Source: Gordonia sp. OPL2 (GTDB lineage: Bacteria > Actinomycetota > Actinomycetes > Mycobacteriales > Mycobacteriaceae). Taken from it: a DNA stretch of 38,491 bases. The DNA is taken from positions 1-38,491 of the forward strand of contig NZ_RKME01000042.1 in NCBI RefSeq assembly GCF_003797825.1, read 5' to 3'. Below the pieces are notes generated by a model that was not told the origin of the DNA, made no database searches, and was given only the letters and a program-made list of their open reading frames with translations. Shown one piece after another: positions 15,404 through 25,512 of this stretch. The stretch's first letter is position 1. The number at the start of each line of letters is the position of its first letter. The position numbers were made by a program, and so were the translations under genes.

Positions 15404-16306
15404 GTGGACCTGCACCTCGTCACCTACTTCGTCGCGGTGGTGGACCACGGCGGGATCACCAAGGCTGCGCAGTCGCTCTACATCTCGCAGCCCTCACTCT
15501 CCCAGGCCATCCGCACGCTCGAGCGCCGCCTGGGTGTGACACTGTTCGACCGGACCGGCCGACGTCTCGAACTGACCGACGCGGGCCGCAAACTCGATGT
15601 CGCCGCACGCCGCATCCTCGCCGACATCGATCGGGCCAAGGCGAAAGTCGAGGCCGTGCGGGAACTCCGGGCGGGCCGCGTCGACATCGTCACGCACGCG
15701 GCGTTCAGCATCGATCCCATGGTGGCGATGATCCGAGAGTTCCGCGAGCGATTCCCACGGCTGGCCGCACGCGTCGTCGCCGCCGACGGGCCGAGCGGAG
15801 TGCTGGCCGCGCTGCGTCGCGGCGACGCGGAGATCGGGCTCATGGACGCCGGGGCCGATCACGCGACCTTCACCGCGATCCCGCTCGGCGAGCAGGAACT
15901 CGTGCTGACCGTCCCGGCCGCATCGGCCGCCGATCTGACCGATCCGGTCCCCCGCCCATCCGTGAAGACGATTCCGCTGATCCTCGACCTCGGCGATCCG
16001 GGAGCCTCCTCGATCCTCGGCGACCTCATCGACGACGACAGCCGCAACGTCGTCGTCGACTGCGCCCACCCCTCCGCAGCCTGGGACCTGGTCGGTCGGG
16101 GCACCGGCGCGACGATCGCACCGCGGGTCGTCGCCGAGGAACAGATGCCCGGGGCGCTGCGATATCGACTGGATCCACCCCTGCGCCGGCCGTTCGGACT
16201 CGTGGTGCGGTCGGGCCGACCGTCTCCGGCGGCGATGGCGTTCATCGCCGTCGCCAAGGGCCACGTCGGAGTGACGACCGACCCGACCGACTTCGGGGAG
16301 TTATAG
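15404..16306 (+). CDS. LysR-family transcriptional regulator
   Basis: A 300-residue LysR regulator starting at GTG. The helix-turn-helix occupies residues 1-60 ('YFVAVVDHGGITKAAQSLYISQPSLSQAIRTLERRLGV'), followed by the linker helix and a periplasmic-binding-protein-like effector domain (about 90-290). It is followed after three bases by a second LysR gene with a clearly related N-terminus, so the pair probably arose by duplication. Likely targets are the crotonase/MBL operon upstream and itself; this rests on position only. The effector is unknown. Confidence 0.9.
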   Translation: MDLHLVTYFVAVVDHGGITKAAQSLYISQPSLSQAIRTLERRLGVTLFDRTGRRLELTDAGRKLDVAARRILADIDRAKAKVEAVRELRAGRVDIVTHAAFSIDPMVAMIREFRERFPRLAARVVAADGPSGVLAALRRGDAEIGLMDAGADHATFTAIPLGEQELVLTVPAASAADLTDPVPRPSVKTIPLILDLGDPGASSILGDLIDDDSRNVVVDCAHPSAAWDLVGRGTGATIAPRVVAEEQMPGALRYRLDPPLRRPFGLVVRSGRPSPAAMAFIAVAKGHVGVTTDPTDFGEL

Positions 16307-16309
16307 GCG

Positions 16310-17185
16310 ATGGAGCTCCGTCAGGTCGAGTACTTCCTCGCGGTCGTCGAACACGAGGGCATCGGCGGCGCCGCCACCGCGCTCGGTGTCGCGCAACCCA
16401 CTGTCTCGCAAGCACTTCGGGCCCTTGAACGAGAGCTCGGCGTGCAGCTGTTCCACCGGATCGGGCGCGGCATGGTGTTGAGCGCGGCCGGTCGGACCAT
16501 GGTCGGCCCCGCGCGTCAGATCGTGCGTGACGTCGACGCCGTCGAGGACCTGCTGACGACATCGGCCGATGAGCTGACCGGACGCCTGGACATCCTTGCG
16601 TTCCCCGCCATGGCCAGCGGCCCGATCGTCGACCTCATCGCCCGGTTCCGCGACGACTATCCGCGCGTGAACGTCAGATTCGGCGAGCTCCGCGACGAAG
16701 CCCAGGCGGCGGCGGTGATCGAGGACGGACACTGCGAGTTCGTGGTCGCCCATCTGCCGATCGCGGGCGACGATCTCGAGGTCATCATCATCGGCGAGCA
16801 GGAGTATCTGCTGATCTACCCGCCCGGGACCGACGTCCCCGAGGGACCGATCCCCCTGGAGAGCCTGCCGCCGGTCCCGATGGTCTTCGTTCCCCGTGGA
16901 CAGTCGGTGGCCGACGAGATCGAGGAGGCCATCCGGGTCGCCGGCGTGCGACCACCGCTGGCGGTGCTCTCCGAACATCGCGAGGAGCGTCTGCCGATGG
17001 TCCTCGCCGGCATCGGCGGCACGATTCTGGAGAAAGCACTGGCCGAGACCGCCGCGGACCGCGCGGTCATCCGCACCGTCGAGCCACGGTTCGTGCGGCC
17101 GTTCGCCATCGCCTTCGACCCGGCGGCGCTCTCACCGGTCGGTCAGGCGTTCGTCGAACTCATCCGCTCGACCACACCGGCCTGA
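16310..17185 (+). CDS. LysR-family transcriptional regulator (tandem paralogue)
   Basis: A 291-residue LysR regulator. The HTH ('YFLAVVEHEGIGGAATALGVAQPTVSQALRALERELGV') matches that of the preceding gene at most core positions; the effector domains differ more. The ATG at 16310 is three bases after the upstream stop, with GGGGAG about nine bases ahead, so the two are co-translated. It is convergent with the thiolase at 17199. A tandem pair of LysR proteins in one transcript could act on the two flanking catabolic operons. Effector and sites are unknown. Confidence 0.9.
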   Translation: MELRQVEYFLAVVEHEGIGGAATALGVAQPTVSQALRALERELGVQLFHRIGRGMVLSAAGRTMVGPARQIVRDVDAVEDLLTTSADELTGRLDILAFPAMASGPIVDLIARFRDDYPRVNVRFGELRDEAQAAAVIEDGHCEFVVAHLPIAGDDLEVIIIGEQEYLLIYPPGTDVPEGPIPLESLPPVPMVFVPRGQSVADEIEEAIRVAGVRPPLAVLSEHREERLPMVLAGIGGTILEKALAETAADRAVIRTVEPRFVRPFAIAFDPAALSPVGQAFVELIRSTTPA

Positions 17186-17198
17186 CCGGCCGACGGGT

Positions 17199-18455
17199 TC
17201 AGGGGGTGTTGCTCACCCGCTCGAACACCGCCGCGAGTCCCTGCCCACCGCCGATGCACATGGTCTCCAGGCCGTAACGGGCGTCGCGGCGGTGCATCTC
17301 GCGGGCCAGGGACGCCAGCATCCGGACGCCGGTGGCACCCACCGGATGCCCGAGCGAGATCCCCGAGCCGTGCACGTTGGTGCGGTCGAAGTCGCCGGCT
17401 CCGCTGCCGAATCGCCCGAATCCCCATTCGCGGGTGACGGCGAGTGCCTGCGCGGCGAAGGCCTCGTTGAGTTCGATCAGGTCGACATCGGCCAGGGTGA
17501 GACCTGCTTTGCCCAGCGCCTTCTGCGACGCCGGGACCGGTCCGATCCCCATGGTGCGCGGCGGGACACCGGCGACGCCCCACGACACCAACCGGACCAG
17601 CGGGTGCAGACCGTGTCGTTCGGCGACCTGTGGCGTGGTGACGATGCACATGGCCGCCGCGTCGTTCTGTCCGCTGGCGTTGCCGGCGGTGACAGTTGCC
17701 TCGGGGTCCTGTGCGCCCATGATCGGCCGCAGCTTCGCGAGCGACTCCGCCGACACGTTGGGACGGGGGTGTTCGTCGGTGTCGATGATCGTCTCGCCAC
17801 CCCGGCCGGGGACCGCCACCGGGATGATCTCCTCGGCCAGGATTCCGTCCTTCTGTGCCCGCACCGCCCGCAGATGCGATTCGACGGCCAGCTCGTCCTG
17901 CTCGGCACGGCTGATGTCGTATTCCTTGCGAAGGTTCTCGGCGGTCTCGATCATGCCACCGGGAACGGGATGATTCTTCCCGCCGGCGGTAGAGCGCGCA
18001 CGAACGAGGCTGTCGTGCATGGCGATCCCGGTGCGCGCGCCGCCCCACCGCATGTCGACAGAGTAGAAGGAGGCGTTGCTCATCGATTCCGTGCCGCCCG
18101 CGACGACGACGTCGTTGTCCCCGTTGGCAACCTGGAAGGCGGCCTGGATCACCGCCTGCAGACCGGAACCACACCGCCGGTCGATGTGCATGCCGCCGAC
18201 GGTGACCGGCAGTCCGGCGTCGAGGGCGACGACCCGTCCGATCGCCGGCGCCTCGCTGTTGCCGTTGCAGTGTCCGAGGATCACGTCCTCGACTGCGGCG
18301 GGATCGAGGCCCGTGCGTTCGAGCATGCCGCGCAGGGCTGTCACACCCAGGTCGACAGCGGTCAGGTCCTTGAACATGCCGCCGTAGCGCCCGATCGGTG
18401 TGCGGACGGGTTCACAGATGACGACGTCGCGTTGCTGTGGTGTCGTGCCGGTCAT
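17199..18455 (-). CDS. Acetyl-CoA C-acyltransferase (thiolase)
   Basis: A 418-residue thiolase. The acyl-accepting Cys95 lies in 'RRCGSGLQA', and the second active-site pair is His370 in 'SLGHPVGATG' and Cys400 in 'MCIGGGQG'. The 'NEAFAAQAL' loop is present, so the enzyme should be fully active. At 418 residues it is longer than the usual 390-400, mainly from inserts around residues 100-140 and 345-365 ('GFGRFGSGAGDF'). It is the second gene of a minus-strand pair behind an SDR (46-base gap) and has an AAAGG ribosome binding site. Together they oxidise and cleave a 3-hydroxyacyl-CoA; the chain type is not evident. Confidence 0.9.
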   Translation of the reverse strand: MTGTTPQQRDVVICEPVRTPIGRYGGMFKDLTAVDLGVTALRGMLERTGLDPAAVEDVILGHCNGNSEAPAIGRVVALDAGLPVTVGGMHIDRRCGSGLQAVIQAAFQVANGDNDVVVAGGTESMSNASFYSVDMRWGGARTGIAMHDSLVRARSTAGGKNHPVPGGMIETAENLRKEYDISRAEQDELAVESHLRAVRAQKDGILAEEIIPVAVPGRGGETIIDTDEHPRPNVSAESLAKLRPIMGAQDPEATVTAGNASGQNDAAAMCIVTTPQVAERHGLHPLVRLVSWGVAGVPPRTMGIGPVPASQKALGKAGLTLADVDLIELNEAFAAQALAVTREWGFGRFGSGAGDFDRTNVHGSGISLGHPVGATGVRMLASLAREMHRRDARYGLETMCIGGGQGLAAVFERVSNTP

Positions 18456-18501
18456 TGCGGGCCTTTCGATTCGAGGTCGGGCTGGTGATCGTGGCGAGCG
18501 G

Positions 18502-19260
18502 TCACATGAACCGTCCGCCGGTCACCTCGAGCACGGTGCCGGTCATGTAGGAGGACATATCGGAGCCGAGGAACAACGCGACCGATGCGACCTCGCCGAC
18601 CTCACCTGCACGCTGCATCGGGATCTCGGCCATCTTCTGGTCCCACGCCTTCTGCGGCATCGCCTCGGTCATCGCCGACCGGATGAGCCCCGGCTGGATG
18701 GCGTTCACGCGTACGCCGTGGTGGGCCATCTCCTTCGCCGCGGCCTTCGTCATCCCGACGATGCCGGCCTTGGCCGCGGAATAGTTGGTCTGCCCGACCA
18801 TGCCGACCTTGCCGGACAGCGACGAGATGTTCACGATCGCACCGTGTTTGGCCTCACGCATGATGGCGGCCGCCTTGCGGGTGCCGTTCCACGTGCCCTT
18901 GAGATGCACCGAGATCACCAGATCGAAGTCATCCTCGGACATGGTCCGCATGGTGGCGTCGCGGGTGATCCCGGCATTGTTCACCATGACGTCGAGTGAG
19001 CCGAACGCCTCGACGGCATCGGCGAGCAGCGCGTCGACCTGCGCCGCATCGACCACGTCGCATCGGACGGCGCGCGCCACCCTTGCCCCACCGAGTTTGT
19101 CGGCGGCGGCCGTCGCAGCCTCGAGATCGAGGTCTCCGATGACGACCCGCGCCCCCGCCTCCACGAAGGACCGGGCGATCTCGAAACCGATGCCCTGCGC
19201 GGCGCCGGTGATCACCGCGGTACGTCCGTCGAGCAGGGGCTGGGGTGCAATCGAATCCAT
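18502..19260 (-). CDS. SDR oxidoreductase (FabG/3-hydroxyacyl-CoA dehydrogenase type)
   Basis: A 252-residue classical short-chain dehydrogenase. TGAAQGIG (residues 18-25) binds the nucleotide, 'VNNAGITRD' and 'NISSLSG' follow, and the catalytic YxxxK is Tyr160/Lys164. The aspartate after the second strand ('IGDLDLE') favours NAD(H). The ATG at 19260 is supported by a TAGATT box seven bases upstream that overlaps an inverted repeat; the longer frame to 19308 has no support. It is first in an operon with the thiolase at 17199 and divergent from an acyl-CoA dehydrogenase. The likely step is oxidation of a 3-hydroxyacyl-CoA before thiolysis. Confidence 0.88.
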   Translation of the reverse strand: MDSIAPQPLLDGRTAVITGAAQGIGFEIARSFVEAGARVVIGDLDLEAATAAADKLGGARVARAVRCDVVDAAQVDALLADAVEAFGSLDVMVNNAGITRDATMRTMSEDDFDLVISVHLKGTWNGTRKAAAIMREAKHGAIVNISSLSGKVGMVGQTNYSAAKAGIVGMTKAAAKEMAHHGVRVNAIQPGLIRSAMTEAMPQKAWDQKMAEIPMQRAGEVGEVASVALFLGSDMSSYMTGTVLEVTGGRFM

Positions 19261-19265
19261 GCGTC

Positions 19266-19285
19266 GGAATCTACCGGCAGATTCC
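19266..19285. promoter_or_regulatory. Inverted repeat over the SDR promoter
   Basis: GGAATCT and AGATTCC are perfect 7-base arms separated by six bases. On the minus strand the -10-like TAGATT (19268-19273) falls inside, seven bases before the SDR start codon. A repressor here would block the SDR-thiolase operon and could also affect the divergent acyl-CoA dehydrogenase. TetR-type fatty-acid regulators often use such sites; the regulator is not in the window as far as I can tell. Confidence 0.55.
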
Positions 19286-19378
19286 CCGAGGAGAGCCCGG
19301 CGATCCATTCGAAGGAGCTAAGGGACCGGTAGGGAGTTCGTTGTGGACCGCGTACGCGCGGGCGGCCACAGTGGGAGA

Positions 19379-20566
<1,188 letters not shown>

Positions 20567-20604
20567 GCGCTGTCGCCGCGTACCGCACGTGGTAGGCAGG
20601 ACAC

Positions 20605-21645
20605 ATGGACCATCGACTGCTCGGTCGTTCCGGCCTGCGTGTCTCGACTTTCGCACTCGGCACTGCGTCGTTCGGGAACGATCCCGATGACCGTTGGGGC
20701 ACGGTCGATGTGGATGGGGCGCGCCGTCAGGTCGACGTCGCGCTCGACGCGGGCGTCACTGTCATCGACACCTCCGACGCCTATGGCGCGGGGCGGTCCG
20801 AGGAGATCGTCGGACAGGCGATCAGCGGCAGGCGAGATTCGATCGTGCTGTCCACCAAGGTCCGTTTCCCCGTCGGTGACGGCGCCAACGACGCGGGACT
20901 GTCGAGGTATCACATCATCCGGGCGGCGGAGGCGAGCCTGCGGCGGCTGCGCACCGATCACATCGACATCTATCACGTCCACGAGTGGGACGGCCAGGTC
21001 CCGCTCGAGGAGACGTTGCATGCGCTCGACACCCTGGTCCGGGACGGCAAGGTGCGATATCTGGGCGTATCGAATTACGCCGGATGGCAACTGATGAAGG
21101 CTCTGGCCATCTCCGACCGGGATGGTCGACAACGTTTCGTCAGCAATCAGATCTACTACTCGTTGCAGAGCCGGGACGCCGAGTACGAACTGTTGCCGCT
21201 GTCCGTCGATCAGGGCCTCGGGGTGATGGTGTGGAGTCCGCTCGCCGGCGGTCTGCTGACCGGCAAGTACCGTCGCGACCGGAACCCTGCGCATGGACGA
21301 CATCTCGACGGCTGGGTGGAACCCCCGGTGCGGGACGTCGACAAGCTCTACGACACCATCGACGTGATCGTGGAGGTCGCCGAGGCCCGGGAGGTCTCTC
21401 CCGCCCACGTCGCGTTGGCCTATCTGCTGACCCGTCCGGCGGTGTCCACGCTGATCGTCGGCGCACGCGATGCGGTCCAGCTCGCGGACACGTTGCGGGC
21501 GAGCGAGTTCGAGCTCGACGCCGCCGAACTCGGCCGTCTCGACGAGATCAGCCGCCCGGACCTCATCTATCCGCACTGGCATCAGGCGGCGATTCCCACC
21601 GAGTTCCGCGGTCCTGCGGATCGGGTACTGCACGGCGACAGATGA
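20605..21645 (+). CDS. Aldo/keto reductase
   Basis: A 346-residue NADP-dependent aldo/keto reductase. The tetrad is complete: Asp55 and Tyr60 in 'VIDTSDAYGAG', Lys85 in 'LSTKVRF' and His126 in 'HVHEWD'. The C-terminal cofactor segment 'VSTLIVGARDAVQLADTL' is present. The length and the 'WSPLAGGLLTGKYRR' stretch match the YajO/AKR11-12-like group. It lies on the same strand as the acyl-CoA dehydrogenase and is convergent with the acyl-CoA ligase. Substrate not known; it may detoxify or reduce an aldehyde or ketone intermediate. Confidence 0.9.
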   Translation: MDHRLLGRSGLRVSTFALGTASFGNDPDDRWGTVDVDGARRQVDVALDAGVTVIDTSDAYGAGRSEEIVGQAISGRRDSIVLSTKVRFPVGDGANDAGLSRYHIIRAAEASLRRLRTDHIDIYHVHEWDGQVPLEETLHALDTLVRDGKVRYLGVSNYAGWQLMKALAISDRDGRQRFVSNQIYYSLQSRDAEYELLPLSVDQGLGVMVWSPLAGGLLTGKYRRDRNPAHGRHLDGWVEPPVRDVDKLYDTIDVIVEVAEAREVSPAHVALAYLLTRPAVSTLIVGARDAVQLADTLRASEFELDAAELGRLDEISRPDLIYPHWHQAAIPTEFRGPADRVLHGDR

Positions 21646-21678
21646 ACTGACGCCTCCGCCCGGTGCGCGGAACCTCGA

Positions 21679-21697
21679 GCCGTGCCGCTCTCACGGC
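21679..21697. terminator. Hairpin between convergent reductase and ligase
   Basis: Arms GCCGTG and CACGGC with a seven-base loop overlap the stop of the minus-strand ligase. No T tract; it may serve both directions. Confidence 0.35.
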
Positions 21698-23391
21698 GTT
21701 GCGAGAAGCTCCCGCAGCGCGACCTTCTGGATCTTGCCGGCAGCGCTGGTCGGCAGCGAGTCGACGACGACGACGTCACGGATCTTCTTGTAGGGCAGCA
21801 CCTGCTCGGCGACGAAGTCCCGCACCAGATCGGCGTCGATGGCGTGACCGTCCTTCGCCACGAGGAACGCCACCGGCTCCTGCCCGATGCTGCCCGCGTC
21901 CCGGCCGACGACGGCGGCGGAGGCGACATCGGGATGGGTCACGAGAAGTTCTTCGAGTTCACGTGGATACACGTTGTAGCCCTTGTAGATCAGCATGTCC
22001 TTCGCGCGATCGCAGATGTAGAGATACCCGTCGGCGTCGCGGTAGGCGATGTCACCGGTGTCGAGCCAGCCGTCGACGAACTGCGCCGCGGTGATCTCCG
22101 GATGCCCGTGGTACCCGTCGGTCACCTGGGGTCCGCGTACCCACAGTTCTCCGCGCTCCCCGGGACCGAGCGTGACGGTCGGGTCGTCGACGGACCTGAT
22201 CTCCACCTCGGTGTCGAAGGTCGGCAATCCCACACTGCCCAGGCGGTAATCGCCGTCGGCGGTCAGCGGCGCCGACGACACCAGACAGGTCGCCTCGGTG
22301 AGGCCGTAGCCCTCGACCACCGACCCCGACGAGAACGCACTCTGCAGCTGTTCGAGCGTGACATGGTCGATCGGCGCGGCCCCCGACGACACGACCCGGA
22401 CCGACGACAGGTCGCGGGATGCGACGTCGGGGTGGGTGGCCAGTGCGTGCCACATCGCCGGACTGCCCGTCACATAGGTGGCCCGGTGCCGTTCGATCAA
22501 CTCCAGCATCCGCGCGGGATCGAACCTGCCCGCGAGGACCTGGGTTGCCCCGCACATCAACAGGAAGGACATGTTGATCAGGGCGTGAGCATGGAACAGG
22601 GGCGAGACCACCACCGTCGCCGCGTCTCCCGGGGTCACCCCGCGTTCGGCGGTGGCGTCGCGCCGCTCGAGGTACAGGAGACCGTCGTCGCCGGCCAGGA
22701 CCGCGTGACCGGCCCGCCACCCGATCATCTGGGTGACATTGGCGAGCACGTTGCGGTGCAGGACCCGAACACCCTTGGACACCCCGGTGGTGCCGCCGGT
22801 GAAGGCGAGGTGCGCGACGTCGGCGGAGGTGACCGAGAGCGTCGGGGCCCCATCATGTCCCGCGACGAAGTCGCTCAGCGAACAGATATGTGGCACGTCC
22901 GTCTGCGCGGGCGCGGAGGATTCGTCGGTGTCGCCGTCGACGACGACCACGGTCGTCAGTGATGTCCCCTGTGCGGCCTCGACAAGACGGGGACCCTGCT
23001 CGACCTGTGTGAACGCCGCGACCGCGCCGGTCTCGCGGAGCTGAGCGCGCAGACCCGGCACCGGCTGCAACGGGTTGATCAACGTGACGGTGGCGCCGGC
23101 ACGCAGCGACCCGTAGTAGGCGATGACGAACTCGATGCTGTTGGACAGGTAGAGCGCGACGACGTCGCGTTCACCGACCGTAATGTCGCGCAATGCCGCT
23201 GCCACCCGGGCGGATTCGGCGTCGAGTTCTCGATAGGTCAGCACACGCTCGCCGTCGACGAGCGCCGCACGCGAGGTGTACATGCGTGCCATGCTCGACG
23301 GCAGGACGCTCAACGCCACGTCCGGATATGTGAGTTCGGATCCGTGTGCGACGCCGTCGCGCGGGTCGCGAACCTTCGCCGATGCGCTCAC
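21691..23391 (-). CDS. Acyl-CoA ligase (AMP-dependent synthetase)
   Basis: A 566-residue adenylate-forming ligase of the 4-coumarate/long-chain acyl-CoA ligase group. Signatures in order are 'AFTGGTTGVSKGV' (phosphate loop), 'GYGLTEATC', 'LDTGDIAYRD', the hinge 'DRAKDMLIYKGYNVYPRE', and the catalytic Lys553 in 'SAAGKIQK'. It activates a carboxylic acid with ATP and CoA. The GTG start overlaps the stop of the upstream SDR (GTGA), so both come from one transcript. Neighbouring SDR, thiolase and two acyl-CoA dehydrogenases make a near-complete beta-oxidation set; the acid could be aromatic or aliphatic. Confidence 0.9.
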   Translation of the reverse strand: MSASAKVRDPRDGVAHGSELTYPDVALSVLPSSMARMYTSRAALVDGERVLTYRELDAESARVAAALRDITVGERDVVALYLSNSIEFVIAYYGSLRAGATVTLINPLQPVPGLRAQLRETGAVAAFTQVEQGPRLVEAAQGTSLTTVVVVDGDTDESSAPAQTDVPHICSLSDFVAGHDGAPTLSVTSADVAHLAFTGGTTGVSKGVRVLHRNVLANVTQMIGWRAGHAVLAGDDGLLYLERRDATAERGVTPGDAATVVVSPLFHAHALINMSFLLMCGATQVLAGRFDPARMLELIERHRATYVTGSPAMWHALATHPDVASRDLSSVRVVSSGAAPIDHVTLEQLQSAFSSGSVVEGYGLTEATCLVSSAPLTADGDYRLGSVGLPTFDTEVEIRSVDDPTVTLGPGERGELWVRGPQVTDGYHGHPEITAAQFVDGWLDTGDIAYRDADGYLYICDRAKDMLIYKGYNVYPRELEELLVTHPDVASAAVVGRDAGSIGQEPVAFLVAKDGHAIDADLVRDFVAEQVLPYKKIRDVVVVDSLPTSAAGKIQKVALRELLATP

Positions 23392-24152
23392 CGTGGCGCC
23401 ATCCGGATCGCGCCGTCGAGGCGGATGGTCTCGCCGTTGAGATAGCTGTTCTCCAGGATCGACACCGCCAATTGCCCGAATTCCGAGGACTTCCCGAGTC
23501 GGGACGGGTGGGGGATGCTCGCGGCCAACGACTCACGCACGTCGTCGCGCAGCCGAGACAGCAGCGGTGTGTCCATCGTTCCGGGAGCGATGGTGTTCAC
23601 CCGGATCAGCCTGGACGCCAGGTCACGCGCCGCGACGATCGTCATGCCCACGATGCCCGCCTTGGAGGCGCTGTAGTTGATCTGGCCGATCTGCCCCTCG
23701 AAGGCGGCCACGGAGGCGGTCAGCACGATGGCTCCGCGCTCGCCGTCGACCTCCGACAGTCGAGCCATGCGTTCGGCGCCCAACGACAACGCGTGGAACG
23801 AGCCGATCAGGTTGAGTCGGATGACGAACTCGAAGTCCTCCACCGATCCTGCGCTGCCGTCCTTCTCGAGGACGCGCATCCGGCGCCCCGCGCCCGCACA
23901 GTGGACGAGGCCGCGGAGTCCGCCCCGATCGTCGGCGACATCGAGCGCCGCGGCGAACTGCTCACGGTCGGTGATGTCGGCGGGCGCGAAGGTGGCCGAC
24001 GGACCCAACTGGTCGGCGACGGCGGCACCGTCGGAGGTGGGCAGATCGACGAGCGTGACCTGCCCGCCCGCGTCGACGATGCGGGTGGCGGTCGCCAGTC
24101 CGAGGCCCGACGCCCCGCCGGTGACGGCAACGGATTGTCCTTTGAGTTCCAC
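23388..24152 (-). CDS. SDR, 3-hydroxyacyl-CoA dehydrogenase type 2-like
   Basis: A 254-residue SDR starting at a GTG five bases after AAGGAG. TGGASGLG (11-18) and 'VTLVDLP' indicate NAD binding. 'VHCAGAG' replaces the common NNAG, as in HSD17B10-type 3-hydroxyacyl-CoA dehydrogenases. The catalytic pair is Tyr160/Lys164 in 'YSASK', and 'NTIAPGTMDTPLL' also fits that subgroup. It overlaps the ligase start by four bases. It should oxidise 3-hydroxyacyl-CoA to 3-ketoacyl-CoA. A tandem repeat array separates it from the thiolase that lies upstream on the same strand. Confidence 0.88.
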   Translation of the reverse strand: MELKGQSVAVTGGASGLGLATATRIVDAGGQVTLVDLPTSDGAAVADQLGPSATFAPADITDREQFAAALDVADDRGGLRGLVHCAGAGRRMRVLEKDGSAGSVEDFEFVIRLNLIGSFHALSLGAERMARLSEVDGERGAIVLTASVAAFEGQIGQINYSASKAGIVGMTIVAARDLASRLIRVNTIAPGTMDTPLLSRLRDDVRESLAASIPHPSRLGKSSEFGQLAVSILENSYLNGETIRLDGAIRMAPR

Positions 24153-24181
24153 AGTTCTCCTTGTGATTTGGTGGTCTCGAT

Positions 24182-24366
24182 ACGCCTCGGGCTCGCTGCG
24201 CTCGCACGGGGCTACTCGACCAACAGGGGGCACGCCTCGGGCTCGCTGCGCTCGCACGTGGCTACTCGACCAACAGGGGGCACGCCTCGGGCTCGCTGCG
24301 CTCGCACGGGCTACTCGACCAACAGGGGGCACGCCTCGGGCTCGCTCGTGGCCACTCGACCAACAG
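24182..24366. repeat. Tandem array of four ~50-bp repeats
   Basis: Three nearly identical units (24182-24231, 24232-24281, 24282-24330) start ACGCCTCGGGCTCGCTGCG and contain GCTACTCGACCAACAGGGGG. A fourth (from 24331) has lost about ten internal bases. The array is preceded by GGTCTCGAT. It fills the gap between the thiolase stop and the SDR start inside what would otherwise be one operon. Units are contiguous with no unique spacers, so it is not CRISPR. This sequence type is, from memory, a common intergenic repeat in Gordonia and relatives. Confidence 0.8.
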
Positions 24367-24378
24367 CAGAGACATCCC

Positions 24379-25512
24379 TCAGACGAGCTCCAGGATGGTG
24401 GCATTGGCCATGCCGCCGGCCTCGCACATGGATTGGAGTCCGTAGCGGACGCCGTTGTCGCGCATGTGATGGATCAGGCGGGTCATCAGGATCGCACCGG
24501 AACCGCCCAGCGGATGACCGACCGCGATGGCACCGCCGAGCGGGTTCAGCCGCTCCTGGTCGGCGCCGGTCTCGATCTGCCACGCCATCGGCACCGGCGC
24601 GAAGGCCTCGTTGATCTCGAAGGCACCGATGTCGCCGATCGTGAGGCCGGAGCGGTCGAGCGCCTTGGCGGTTGCCGCGATGGGACCGGTCAGCATGATG
24701 ACGGGATCGTCGCCGGCGACGACCGCCGTGTGCACACGGGCGATCGGGGTCAATCCGTGCGCTGCGGCCGTGTCGCTGCTCATCACCAGCAGAGCACCCG
24801 CGCCGTCGGAGATCTGGGAGGCGTTGCCGGCGTGGATGACCCCGTCCTCCTTGAACGCCGGTTTCAGCGTGGCCATCGATTCGACGGTGCCACCCCGCCG
24901 GATGCCCTCGTCACCCTCGAGGACGCCGGTGATCGGCGCGAGTTGGCCGTCGAAGGCTCCCGAATCCGCGGCGGCCGCGGCGAGTTCGTGGGAGCGCAGC
25001 GAGAACTCGTCCAACGCGGTGCGGCTCAACGACCACTTCTCCGCCATCATCTCGGCTCCGACGCCCTGACTGAAGCGGTCGACACCGTAGCGGCCGAGCA
25101 CCGTCGCCGGCTGGTTCTCCCCGTTCGGCGCGGCGCTCCCCATGGGCACACGGCTCATCGACTCGACACCGCCCGCGACGACGATGTCCTGCTGCCCCGA
25201 GATCACCGCGGCGGCTGCCATGCTGACCGCCTGCTGGCTCGACCCGCACGCCCGACTCACGGTCGTGCCGGGCACCGATTCCGGCCATCCCGCGGCGAGC
25301 ACCGCGGTGCGGGCGACGTTGGTGGCCTGCTCGGATGTCTGGCTCACACATCCCCACACCACGTCGTCGACCACGGCCGGATCGATCCCGGTGCGGTTCA
25401 CCAGCGCCTCGAGCACGTGCGCCGACAGGTCGGCCGGATGGATGCCGGACAGCGCGCCACGGCGGCGTCCGATCGGTGTGCGAACGGCGTCGACGATCAC
25501 TGCATCACGCAT
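24379..25512 (-). CDS. Acetyl-CoA acyltransferase (thiolase)
   Basis: A 377-residue thiolase. Cys89 in 'SRACGSSQQA' is the acylated residue, while His333 in 'AVGHPLGGSG' and Cys363 in 'MCEAGGMAN' form the second half. The usual CGSG and GGGQG motifs are altered to CGSS and EAGGMA, which marks it as a FadA6/FadA-like subgroup rather than biosynthetic PhaA. The ATG at 25512 follows GGGAG at six bases; the open frame upstream to 25596 lacks support. It is first in the minus-strand set thiolase, SDR, ligase and is divergent from two acyl-CoA dehydrogenases. Confidence 0.88.
   Translation of the reverse strand: MRDAVIVDAVRTPIGRRRGALSGIHPADLSAHVLEALVNRTGIDPAVVDDVVWGCVSQTSEQATNVARTAVLAAGWPESVPGTTVSRACGSSQQAVSMAAAAVISGQQDIVVAGGVESMSRVPMGSAAPNGENQPATVLGRYGVDRFSQGVGAEMMAEKWSLSRTALDEFSLRSHELAAAAADSGAFDGQLAPITGVLEGDEGIRRGGTVESMATLKPAFKEDGVIHAGNASQISDGAGALLVMSSDTAAAHGLTPIARVHTAVVAGDDPVIMLTGPIAATAKALDRSGLTIGDIGAFEINEAFAPVPMAWQIETGADQERLNPLGGAIAVGHPLGGSGAILMTRLIHHMRDNGVRYGLQSMCEAGGMANATILELV

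Noticed and set aside
24182..24366. CRISPR array
   Set aside because: The repeat units are contiguous with no unique spacers, and no cas genes are nearby.
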